A stretch of 64,000 nucleotides of DNA from an uncultured Ruminococcus sp. (GTDB taxonomy: Bacteria; Bacillota; Clostridia; Lachnospirales; Lachnospiraceae): positions 50,754 through 114,753 of the forward strand of contig UQVC01000003.1 in assembly GCA_900544395.1 (NCBI GenBank), given 5' to 3'. Position numbers and translations under genes: made by a program. The notes below the pieces were generated by a model, which saw nothing but the letters and a program-made list of their open reading frames with translations, was not told where the DNA came from and searched no databases. Below are positions 24,625-32,613 of the stretch, one piece after another; position 1 is the first letter of the stretch; each line of letters opens with the position of its first letter.

Positions 24625-25437
24625 TCAAAGGCCGTCCATTCCCGGAAAGTTCTCTAAAAACGCTCCAAACTTTCCTGCCACAAATGTATCTTTTGCCGTC
24701 TCATCCAGTTTCTCCATTTGAATGTATTTTCGTGTCATCTTCTCTACCTGTGGCAGATAGTCTGCCTGTACGTTCCGAAGAAACTCGACATGTTCCCGCT
24801 CCCTTTCTGCATGATCAAAACGCTTTCCATAGACATCCGCGATTTTTTCAAGCCGGGCCCGGATGCCGGGTTCTTCGATGTCTTCGGCCAGTTCCCACAA
24901 TTCCTCTGCCTGCTGTTTTCCCATAAGAAATATTTCCTGCTCTTCCCAGGATACTCCGGCTTTTCGATACACATTTTGTTTCTGATTCCATTGCAGCCAT
25001 GCCTCTTGATAAGATGCTTTTACCCCTTCTCCCAATAAAAGCATCCCCTCCTGCGCATCCAGTGCTCCTCCCGGAAGCAGCTGCTTTTTCAGCATCTGCC
25101 GGATGCTGCGAAGAGCAGTCTTCCTGGAGCATCGTCCTTCCTGTGCGATTTCTTCTATCTCTACATATTCTCTTCCGGCACACACACTTTGAAAGAGCTG
25201 ATATCTGCCATACCGTCTGAAATCTCGCACTCCCCTGCAGATCAAAAACATTCCCAGTGTAATCCAGCACAGCTGAAACAAAAACCATATCAGCTTGTCC
25301 TGTATTGTAACAAGCAGATAAATCTTGTCTCCCACATAATATATATATTCCAGTGCGATCATCATGGTACTTGCAAACATCAGAACTGCTCCAAGGAGCA
25401 TCCCCAGAATATTAAGAATTTTTCGTTTTCTGCTCAT
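24625..25437 (-). CDS. XpaC-like membrane-anchored helical protein (short paralog)
   Basis: A 270-aa protein: two transmembrane helices (about 8-30 and 45-68), a winged-helix-like segment (YVEIEEIAQEGRCSRKTALRSIRQML) and a C-terminal helical region containing ADYLPQVEKMTRKYIQME, which resembles the YYLPT core of XpaC (5-bromo-4-chloroindolyl phosphate hydrolysis) proteins. It has the same layout as the next gene upstream (4-nt gap), so the two are diverged tandem duplicates. It is last in a four-gene operon. XpaC proteins often accompany TelA; none is present here. Function is unknown. Confidence 0.65.
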   Translation of the reverse strand: MSRKRKILNILGMLLGAVLMFASTMMIALEYIYYVGDKIYLLVTIQDKLIWFLFQLCWITLGMFLICRGVRDFRRYGRYQLFQSVCAGREYVEIEEIAQEGRCSRKTALRSIRQMLKKQLLPGGALDAQEGMLLLGEGVKASYQEAWLQWNQKQNVYRKAGVSWEEQEIFLMGKQQAEELWELAEDIEEPGIRARLEKIADVYGKRFDHAEREREHVEFLRNVQADYLPQVEKMTRKYIQMEKLDETAKDTFVAGKFGAFLENFPGMDGL

Positions 25438-25441
25438 ATTC

Positions 25442-26386
25442 TCATGCCCCTTTCCTGCTGTTTTGCGCCATCAGCACTTCCAATGCCGTCAGATCCTGAA
25501 ACACATGGATCTCCATCCGGTCACACATTCTGACTGCAATCTGTTCAAATGCTTCTGCAAGTTCCCGCACTCCCTGCGGGATATCCGCTTTTAAACTCTC
25601 CATATTTTCTCCCGAAGTCTCATACCCCAGCAATCGCTCATATTCTCTTGCAAATTTCTCTGCAGTAGGAAGATAATAATTCAAAAACATGCTCATCTCC
25701 TGTAAATTTGCAGGATTGTGACCACACACGGAAATCAGTTTTTTCACACCGCTTTCCAATTTTTTCAAATCCTGGATAAACGCTTCTTTCCCTTCCTGCC
25801 TCTCTGAGATCACCGCCACTGATTGTTGGATCTTAGCCAGACAGTTCTCCGCCTGTTCCACAATTTTTCTTTTTTCTTCATCAAATCCAAGTTCTTCCCA
25901 TTCTCTTTTTTCCTGCTCCCAGGCATCCAATACTTGCAAATACTCCTTATACTTTTGATCCGTCGTAATAAAACACGGAAATTCCTGATTGATATGCCCC
26001 TGCAAAAAGTAATGCTGCCGGATCATCTGTTCCAGTTCACTGCGGATTTTAGCCCTGGATGTATGGAATTTTTCTGCGAATTCACCTAAGTCTACGAGCT
26101 CTCTGTCACCTATCCATTTTTTCATGCGGTAAAACCGGATCACACGTATGAGTTTCCGCACACCCCATAGCACCAGCAACACTCCTGTGATGATCAGGAA
26201 ACCATCCTTTACCAGAAACACGATCTGGGTTCTTACAAGCTCCGAAAGCAGATCTTTTTGAAATACCAACATCAGCTGAATGTCCATATATCCCAGCAGT
26301 ATATGATATGCTATCCCCAGACTTCCCAGCAAGATCAGCAGGATTCCCGATATCCTGCCCGGCACCCTCTTATTATATCTTTCCAT
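25442..26386 (-). CDS. XpaC-like membrane-anchored helical protein (long paralog)
   Basis: A 314-aa protein with two transmembrane helices (about 10-35 and 50-75), a winged-helix-like segment (ELVDLGEFAEKFHTSRAKI), a long charged coiled-coil region (about 140-230) and the XpaC-type motif NYYLPTAEKFAREYERL (about 235-251). The start at 26386 has AAGGAG 6 nt upstream. It lies 27 nt after the 469-aa membrane protein gene and 4 nt before its shorter paralog. Similarity to XpaC is by eye. Confidence 0.68.
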   Translation of the reverse strand: MERYNKRVPGRISGILLILLGSLGIAYHILLGYMDIQLMLVFQKDLLSELVRTQIVFLVKDGFLIITGVLLVLWGVRKLIRVIRFYRMKKWIGDRELVDLGEFAEKFHTSRAKIRSELEQMIRQHYFLQGHINQEFPCFITTDQKYKEYLQVLDAWEQEKREWEELGFDEEKRKIVEQAENCLAKIQQSVAVISERQEGKEAFIQDLKKLESGVKKLISVCGHNPANLQEMSMFLNYYLPTAEKFAREYERLLGYETSGENMESLKADIPQGVRELAEAFEQIAVRMCDRMEIHVFQDLTALEVLMAQNSRKGA

Positions 26387-26413
26387 TGTCTTCTCCTTCA
26401 TCTGCCAGACTGC

Positions 26414-27823
26414 TTATCGGGTCAAAATAGAATACAATTTATCCCCATAGTGGTCTGTGTCCGTTCCATATCCATCCATGTCTCCAAAAATCATAAATCC
26501 ATCTTCCATCTGATAGACAGATCTTCCCGTGAGATCCGGCGGATCACCACTTTGTTCTTCCTCCTGGCATATTTTCCATTCCAGACCGTCCCATCCGATC
26601 ACGGAAATCTCCCGATCCGGATACAACGTCTCTGTATCGATCGCCATTGCATAAGAAATGGAGTATTCTTTTGTATTATATTTCTCATTTCTATAAAACA
26701 ACAATGTCTGATCAAACTTCCACCCGGAAAGTTCTTCCTCTGCCAAATCTCGTACTTCCTCTGGAGGCTCTGTGGTTTCACAGGTGTATCCCGTCATACG
26801 CCTTTTTCCATTCGTAGAAAAGATATACACACCTTCTGCCGCCTTTTCTGCTTTTGGTTCAAATACCTGATCATACGAAAAACTCAGCAAAGTATACGCC
26901 GGATTTAAAAATGTTTCTCCTTTTCCATAATCCATCCAGGCAGTCGGAAAAATGGAATAAGATTCTTTTGACTCGACCATCTGTTCCATTTCCAGAAAGG
27001 CTTTCTGAAACAATACCGCAGCTCCAATGTCAATCTGATATTTTTCTTCCAGCACCTTGAGTCCCTGTTCAAACGATTCCCGATAATCCAGTTTGGGATT
27101 CCCGATCCGCTCTCTCATTGTCGGAATCAATGAATCGCCAAAATAAAGCGCAACGACCCCGTTGATCCGAAGATCCCCCAGTTTTTCCGTATCCGGCAAG
27201 TCTTTTCTTGCCGTTGCTTCCTGTTCAAAAAACTGTTCCAGATTTCCTTGATATGTTGTGATGTATGCACCTGCTGCCACCCATGGACAATGATAATACG
27301 GATCTCGCATATCCACTTCTGAATACTGCATGGTGTCACAGCACACCTGCTCCAGCCCCGTTGCCTTGACTGCTTCCTGCTTCAAATCTCTCGAAATCTC
27401 TTCCCACTGGAAGGTATCCAGATACACGACCTGCTCTTTGGACAAGTACAGCATATAGATCACTTTTCCCGGATCTTCCTCTGACACTGCCCGAAACCCC
27501 AGATACCTTCTGACATTTGATGGATCCCACGGGGAAACCGAAAGTTCACCGGCGCTGCATACCTCCATCCCATATTTTTGATTGACATGCTGAGACATCT
27601 TGACTGCAGCCAGACGAAAGTCATATTGATCGGCTGCACGTTTTAATCTGCCGTAATCACTGCTGTAAAACCGTATTGTGGAAATACCGCCTGCCACTAC
27701 CGCTGCCAGGAACACACATCCGATTATGCACAACACTCGATTTCTCCGTCTTTTTCGCCTTTTCGCTTCTTTCTGCCGTGCAATCTCCCGCCTCAGAAAA
27801 TACAATTCCCATTGTGTATTCAT
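26414..27823 (-). CDS. Uncharacterised single-pass membrane protein with large extracytoplasmic domain
   Basis: A 469-aa protein with a short, very basic cytoplasmic segment (KRRKRRRNR) and one transmembrane helix (about 31-50), followed by about 420 extracytoplasmic residues with no motif that I recognise. The region DYGRLKRAADQYDFRLAAVKMSQ after the helix looks like a helical stalk. Its Shine-Dalgarno sequence AGGTGG lies within the last codons of the lipoprotein gene (4-nt gap), so the two are coupled. It is probably part of an envelope complex with the lipoprotein and the XpaC-like pair. Confidence 0.7.
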   Translation of the reverse strand: MNTQWELYFLRREIARQKEAKRRKRRRNRVLCIIGCVFLAAVVAGGISTIRFYSSDYGRLKRAADQYDFRLAAVKMSQHVNQKYGMEVCSAGELSVSPWDPSNVRRYLGFRAVSEEDPGKVIYMLYLSKEQVVYLDTFQWEEISRDLKQEAVKATGLEQVCCDTMQYSEVDMRDPYYHCPWVAAGAYITTYQGNLEQFFEQEATARKDLPDTEKLGDLRINGVVALYFGDSLIPTMRERIGNPKLDYRESFEQGLKVLEEKYQIDIGAAVLFQKAFLEMEQMVESKESYSIFPTAWMDYGKGETFLNPAYTLLSFSYDQVFEPKAEKAAEGVYIFSTNGKRRMTGYTCETTEPPEEVRDLAEEELSGWKFDQTLLFYRNEKYNTKEYSISYAMAIDTETLYPDREISVIGWDGLEWKICQEEEQSGDPPDLTGRSVYQMEDGFMIFGDMDGYGTDTDHYGDKLYSILTR

Positions 27824-27827
27824 AGGC

Positions 27828-29222
27828 TCACCACCTAAAATCAGAAAACAGTTCTTTTATCAGTGCTTCCTCATTCATTCCAAGCATCAGCTCATAGCCC
27901 GGAGATGCCACATCGCTGATATAACATTTTACCAGATATTTTCCCCCTACTTCTGCCACTGTCTGATAAGAAATCTGCTGTGTTCCGCCTTCCGTCACCT
28001 CTTTTTCAGCAAGATAAAAAACGGTGAGGTCTTCCTTAACGGAAAGTGACTTGATTTCCCCTGCTTCATAAGTACCGCCCTGCTTTTCTGCGTTTTCCTT
28101 CTCTTTTGCCTTGCCCTCTGTCAAATATTTTTTTTGCAATTCCGCATTGTTCCTGTCATCCAGAAATTCTGCCTGATAACTGATATAAATGCTGTCTCCA
28201 TTCCCACATGGTTTGGTAAATTTGGTATTTTCATATTCTTCATAATCTTCCTTTTCAAACACATATTCTTCCGGAAGACGTACCTGGATACTTTCTGTAT
28301 CTGTACATCGGATAGGGACGTACCCATCTGACATTTCATAGGCTTTGCGTTCTTCTTTGCGTTTCTCCCCATCTTTCCAGGTATTCTCCAATTTAGTATC
28401 GTATGCAACCGAATACGGACTGTTTTCCATTTTTACTAATTCCACGTATGACTGAATCCGAAGCTTTGTTTCTACATCGTCCGCTGTTTCATTCTGCCAG
28501 AACGCATATCCATAGATGTAACTGTCTGCCAGCTCTTCCCAACTTGTAAACGTACTCTGCAGCGTTTTTGCAATCGGAAGAGACAGATCCAGACATTCTT
28601 CCAGATTGATATAGTCTGCCAGATAACAATCCCCCAGTACCTGAAGTGCTCTGCTGTAATCCCAGCCATCCATTCCATGCTCTCCATATTCTGTATACAT
28701 CTCATGTGCATCCTGATACCGTGCAAATTCCTCATCATCTTCCGAAAAATGCGTCATGGCTTCTTCTGTAGAAAGCTTGAGCAGATCTTTCTTTTCCAAT
28801 TTCTTCACAACGTCTAAATAAGTTTCCCGGTGTCCTTTGGTCAGCAGTTTATTTATCACTTCTGCCACATCTTCTCTTCCTTCAATCCCCCAACCTTCCG
28901 AAAGAGTAAGCTTGATCCGATCCCGATAAGACTCCTTTTCTTCCTCAGATATTCCTCCTACCACTCCCAATGTCTTCTGATTGTACTGTGTATACACGGC
29001 ATAAGCAGCACAGATCCACTCTACTGTATCACTGTTAATATCTGCCTGCACAAAAGGAGAGGCCTGATACTCTCCTTTGAGTTCTTTGGTCACATCTACC
29101 GTTTCTTGTGCGCTGCCTTTCGATGTGCCCCCGCCACATCCTGTCAGCACAGACATCCCCATTGTCACTGCAAGAACTGCAGAAATGATTCGATTTCTTC
29201 TTTTTTTCTTTCCCTCTCGCAT
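27828..29222 (-). CDS. Uncharacterised lipoprotein
   Basis: A 464-aa predicted lipoprotein: basic N-terminus, hydrophobic core and lipobox VLTGC with Cys29 as the lipid-anchored residue, then a low-complexity Gly/Ser linker. The mature domain is helical in its first half and strand-rich at the end; no family is recognised. The start at 29222 has GGAGG 8 nt upstream. It is first of a four-gene operon, with TATAAT at about 29252-29257 as a possible -10. Secreted substrate binding or envelope sensing is possible but not shown. Confidence 0.75.
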   Translation of the reverse strand: MREGKKKRRNRIISAVLAVTMGMSVLTGCGGGTSKGSAQETVDVTKELKGEYQASPFVQADINSDTVEWICAAYAVYTQYNQKTLGVVGGISEEEKESYRDRIKLTLSEGWGIEGREDVAEVINKLLTKGHRETYLDVVKKLEKKDLLKLSTEEAMTHFSEDDEEFARYQDAHEMYTEYGEHGMDGWDYSRALQVLGDCYLADYINLEECLDLSLPIAKTLQSTFTSWEELADSYIYGYAFWQNETADDVETKLRIQSYVELVKMENSPYSVAYDTKLENTWKDGEKRKEERKAYEMSDGYVPIRCTDTESIQVRLPEEYVFEKEDYEEYENTKFTKPCGNGDSIYISYQAEFLDDRNNAELQKKYLTEGKAKEKENAEKQGGTYEAGEIKSLSVKEDLTVFYLAEKEVTEGGTQQISYQTVAEVGGKYLVKCYISDVASPGYELMLGMNEEALIKELFSDFRW

Positions 29223-29359
29223 TGCATCTACCTCCAGCATATTTTTCTTTTATTATAACCGAAAGTCCTGCAATACTCCATTTATTTTTTATTCCTTTTG
29301 CACAAAAAAAAATCCTGCCATTTCTCAGACACGATTCCTTTTTACACTTTATTTATCTC

Positions 29360-30040
29360 TTAGCCAAACTCTCTTCGTCGGGATACGCTTGGCACTTTCT
29401 TTTTCTCCGTCACATACACAAACTGATACAGCGTATATGCCATCAGCACGGCTCCCATAACATCGATCACGGAGTGTTGTTTTAAAAACATGGTAGCCAG
29501 AATGATCAATCCTGCCAGCACATAAGCCCCATTGCTGATCACCGGATGTCTGCGCAGCTTTTCACTCTGAGCGATCGCAATGCAGGCTGCCAGTGAGTTA
29601 AATACATGAAGGCTTGGAAATACATTCGTCGGAGTATCTGCCAGATACAACATCTTTACCATATCTGTAAAGATATTATCTCTTGGGAACACCACCGGAC
29701 GCAGCATCAATCCGTTCGGAAAAACAGTCGAGATCACAAGAAAGATTGTCATCCCGATAAAACTCAGCTTCGCCAGCTTATAAAATCCCTCTACATCTGT
29801 AAAAAAGAAATACAGAAAAACCACGGCGATAAACAAAAACCACAAAAGATACGGAATGATAAAATATTCGATAAACGGAATCTTATCATCCAGGGCAGAA
29901 TGGATCACATGGTAATTGGAATCTGCCGTGATATGCTTTTCCAGGTACATAAACCACGGCATATAGATAAACGCATACAGGAAGACCCATGCATGTTTGT
30001 ATTTTTTTATCCACTTTTTGAATGCACTTTTCCTGTTCAT
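29360..30040 (-). CDS. PAP2-superfamily phosphatase
   Basis: An integral membrane lipid phosphatase of 226 aa with about six transmembrane helices. The PAP2 motifs are LRPVVFPRD (C1-like), SLHVFNSLA (C2 with Ser-x-His) and KQHSVIDVMGA (C3 with His and Asp). Likely reactions are phosphatidic acid to diacylglycerol or undecaprenyl-type diphosphate hydrolysis. The start at 30040 has AAGGGAG 8 nt upstream. It has its own promoter but lies next to GDPD and diacylglycerol kinase genes. Confidence 0.9.
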   Translation of the reverse strand: MNRKSAFKKWIKKYKHAWVFLYAFIYMPWFMYLEKHITADSNYHVIHSALDDKIPFIEYFIIPYLLWFLFIAVVFLYFFFTDVEGFYKLAKLSFIGMTIFLVISTVFPNGLMLRPVVFPRDNIFTDMVKMLYLADTPTNVFPSLHVFNSLAACIAIAQSEKLRRHPVISNGAYVLAGLIILATMFLKQHSVIDVMGAVLMAYTLYQFVYVTEKKKVPSVSRRREFG

Positions 30041-30089
30041 CCTGACCGCTCCCTTATTTGTGAAACTTGCTTTCCTTTTATTTGTCCCG

Positions 30090-30118
30090 ATTATAGCACG
30101 ATTTTTTTTAATCAACAA
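30090..30118 (-). promoter_or_regulatory. Promoter of the PAP2 gene
   Basis: Minus-strand TTGTTG (30113-30118), a 17-bp spacer and TATAAT (30090-30095), about 50 nt before the PAP2 start. Confidence 0.6.
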
Positions 30119-30167
30119 GGCGATTCATAAAACCTTAACAAATCTTTCGATTTTCTTTCTATTTCTT

Positions 30168-30977
30168 CTAATTTTTCTCATAAATGTACATGTCAAACCT
30201 GCTTTTCGCACGCTGTAACATCGTTTCCCCATGCAGTGTCCATACAGCTACCGGAACCCGGAACAAGTGCTTTTGCATCCACAGACTGATGTTCTGACTG
30301 TCTTCCATTTTATAAGAAATAAAATCGGGTCTGCAAATACAGTTGCTCAATAAATATTTTACGCAGAACCGAAACATATAATGCGGTGTTTCTTCACTTT
30401 TTACCAGATTGGAGGACAACTGTCCCCGCAAGATCTGCGTTTTATATTTTCGAAACCACCGAAGCACCAGGCTGTTAAAAGACTGGACCAGAACCTGTCC
30501 GCCGTACGCTTTTAATTCCTCGACAAGAAAACGACAGATGGCGGTATCTTCTGTCAGTAATTTGACCTCGATCAGAATCGGGACTTTTCCTTTGACCAGA
30601 TGGAACACATCTTTTAACAGCGGAATGGACTCCGCAGTATCCAAAAGATGCAGCGTCTTTAGTTCTTCCCATGTTTTTTCTTCCACGCTGCCGGATACAC
30701 CGCACATTCTCTGCAGCGTATCATCATGAAATACCACAAGTTTGTGATCTCTGGTCAGATGCACATCCAGTTCGATCCCCATCTTTGCCCGAATGGCCTG
30801 CCGAAATGCTGCCATGGAGTTTTCCGGGATTCCCGCCTGATTCTCATGCAGTCCCCGGTGTGCCCACTGAGTCCCCCGATATTTCCAGATTTCCCTTTTT
30901 CTTCTGGTCTCCGGAAAAATCAGATATATATACAGCACAAGTGCTGCTATTATCGTTCCGATCGCATATTTCCACAT
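30168..30977 (-). CDS. Membrane-anchored glycerophosphodiester phosphodiesterase
   Basis: A 269-aa GDPD-family enzyme with one N-terminal transmembrane helix (about 2-21). It hydrolyses glycerophosphodiesters to glycerol 3-phosphate and an alcohol. Catalytic motifs are WAHRGLHEN (His and Arg), GIELDVHLTRD (Glu and Asp) and VVFHDDTL (His). It begins 15 nt after the diacylglycerol kinase gene. Lipoteichoic acid or phospholipid head-group turnover is the probable role. Confidence 0.93.
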   Translation of the reverse strand: MWKYAIGTIIAALVLYIYLIFPETRRKREIWKYRGTQWAHRGLHENQAGIPENSMAAFRQAIRAKMGIELDVHLTRDHKLVVFHDDTLQRMCGVSGSVEEKTWEELKTLHLLDTAESIPLLKDVFHLVKGKVPILIEVKLLTEDTAICRFLVEELKAYGGQVLVQSFNSLVLRWFRKYKTQILRGQLSSNLVKSEETPHYMFRFCVKYLLSNCICRPDFISYKMEDSQNISLWMQKHLFRVPVAVWTLHGETMLQRAKSRFDMYIYEKN

Positions 30978-30992
30978 ATCATCCGCACTCCT

Positions 30993-31913
30993 TTACGATG
31001 TGATCACACGAATCTGCTGCGGCAAAAGACGCATCTGTACTTCTCGTTTCAAAAACACAGCCTCTCCGTCCGTGTGGACAGCCCTGGCCTGTGAAAATTG
31101 AATCTTCACCTCTTCGCACTGAAAATTTGAGATTCCGTTTTTTCCTACATGTTTTCCCTGAAAAGCAAAAAGCAGTGTCCGGATCACCTGCCATTTTTTC
31201 AGACCCGATACCAGGATCACATCCAGCTTTCTGTCACCCGGATCCGCATCCGGACAGAATTTGAATCCTCCGCCTTCATATGGCTGATTGTGGACTGCCG
31301 CAAAATATACTTCCCGAAAGTCCAGTTCCCTGTCCTGATCAAAGATGACCTTTGCCTGTACGGTGTCATCCTTGATCAGACGGTCTATCGCAATTCCCGC
31401 ATAGGTCAGCTTACCGAGTCCGATCTTATTTAATGCCGCTTTCAGTTTTGACACACTGGCCTGATGACAGATCACTGCATCAAACCCGATCCCGGCGCTC
31501 ACCGCAAACCGTCTGCTTTTCTGACCGTAATCTACCACGCCGATATCCATTTGATGCACACTCTTTGGATGAAGCACCAGATCCAGGGCACGTATCGGAT
31601 CTTTTGGGATCTTCATTCCTCTTGCAAAATCATTGCTGGAACCGGTCGGGATATAGCCCAGGATTATATGTTCAAAATTCTGAATGCCATTTAAAACTTC
31701 ATTCACGGTCCCGTCCCCGCCAAGCACGACCAGTGTCTTTTCTTCCGTATCATTTGTCAGGGCTGCAGAAATTTTCGCCGCATTTTTTCTTCTCTCTGTC
31801 AGATAAACTTCATACTTTATCTGCTGCTCTTCCAATTTCTTTTGTACTTTCTCCCAAATCTTCCCGCCTCGCCTTGAACGGGAATTGGGATTTACAATAA
31901 AACAGTATCTCAT
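30993..31913 (-). CDS. Diacylglycerol/lipid kinase (DgkB/YegS family)
   Basis: A soluble lipid kinase of 306 aa that phosphorylates diacylglycerol to phosphatidic acid, recycling the diacylglycerol left by lipoteichoic acid synthesis. Its family motifs are the N-terminal NPNSRSRRGGKIW, the nucleotide loop VLGGDGTVNEVLNG and GYIPTGSSNDFARG. It begins 17 nt after the TetR regulator and is followed by GDPD, so one transcript encodes the regulator and both lipid enzymes. Confidence 0.94.
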   Translation of the reverse strand: MRYCFIVNPNSRSRRGGKIWEKVQKKLEEQQIKYEVYLTERRKNAAKISAALTNDTEEKTLVVLGGDGTVNEVLNGIQNFEHIILGYIPTGSSNDFARGMKIPKDPIRALDLVLHPKSVHQMDIGVVDYGQKSRRFAVSAGIGFDAVICHQASVSKLKAALNKIGLGKLTYAGIAIDRLIKDDTVQAKVIFDQDRELDFREVYFAAVHNQPYEGGGFKFCPDADPGDRKLDVILVSGLKKWQVIRTLLFAFQGKHVGKNGISNFQCEEVKIQFSQARAVHTDGEAVFLKREVQMRLLPQQIRVITS

Positions 31914-31930
31914 CTTCGAACCCTCCGGCT

Positions 31931-32533
31931 CTAATCTAAAGTACTATCCAGATATTTCCCGAGAGATCTTGCCATATTTCCTTCAAAATCTGCCTCTCCA
32001 TTCCGCAGACACCACTCAAATACATTGCCGATCACGATCATACGGATATCCGTAGTAAATTCTTCGATTTCCACATTCAGGCGGACTGTTCCCTCCTGGA
32101 TAGCTTTTTCCACATAATGCTGAACCGTCACGATCGGATACGGCCGCTCAGTTCTGCTGACCGGATTCAATGCCTGATTTTTCGGATCATAATATCCTGC
32201 CATAAACTCGACTCCCAGTTCCCTGCAATACGACACATAATTCAAATAGACCTCAATAATCGTATGCTTTGCATCCTCTGCATTCTGTGGGAGATCTAAA
32301 ATATCCGGGTTGATGCTTGGCTGTTCTTCAATATAATAAGAAAGCAGATCATCTTTTGTTTTAAAATGATGATAAAAGCTTCCATTGGAAACTCCTGCTT
32401 CTTCACAAATATTCTTGATCGACAGCGTCTCGTATCCACTATGCTGCAGGATTCGCTTGGCTGCCTGGAAAATCTTCGCCTTTGTTTCTCTGGACTTTTT
32501 CTGCTGCTTGGATAATCCTTCCATCTCTTCCAT
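31931..32533 (-). CDS. TetR/AcrR family transcriptional regulator
   Basis: A 200-aa repressor-type protein: an N-terminal helix-turn-helix (ETKAKIFQAAKRIL, ICEEAGVSNGSFYHHFKTKD) and a ligand-binding C-terminal domain. The start at 32533 has GGAGGAG 8 nt upstream. It is first in an operon with diacylglycerol kinase and GDPD, so it likely senses a lipid or acyl ligand and controls this module, including itself. Confidence 0.92.
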   Translation of the reverse strand: MEEMEGLSKQQKKSRETKAKIFQAAKRILQHSGYETLSIKNICEEAGVSNGSFYHHFKTKDDLLSYYIEEQPSINPDILDLPQNAEDAKHTIIEVYLNYVSYCRELGVEFMAGYYDPKNQALNPVSRTERPYPIVTVQHYVEKAIQEGTVRLNVEIEEFTTDIRMIVIGNVFEWCLRNGEADFEGNMARSLGKYLDSTLD

Positions 32534-32563
32534 TTCTTTTACTCCTCCTGTCATTTGTTCCAA

Positions 32564-32610
32564 AGTATATCACAAATTCAATGACCCTTCAAGAAAACAG
32601 AGTGTACTCT
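32564..32610 (-). promoter_or_regulatory. Promoter of the TetR-lipid operon
   Basis: Minus-strand TTGAAG (32587-32592), a 17-bp spacer and TATACT (32564-32569). Eight bp upstream of the -35 lies AGTGTACTCT (32601-32610, plus-strand reading), which recurs upstream of the GTPase-NYN promoter at 37116-37125. Confidence 0.6.
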
Positions 32611-32613
32611 AAT

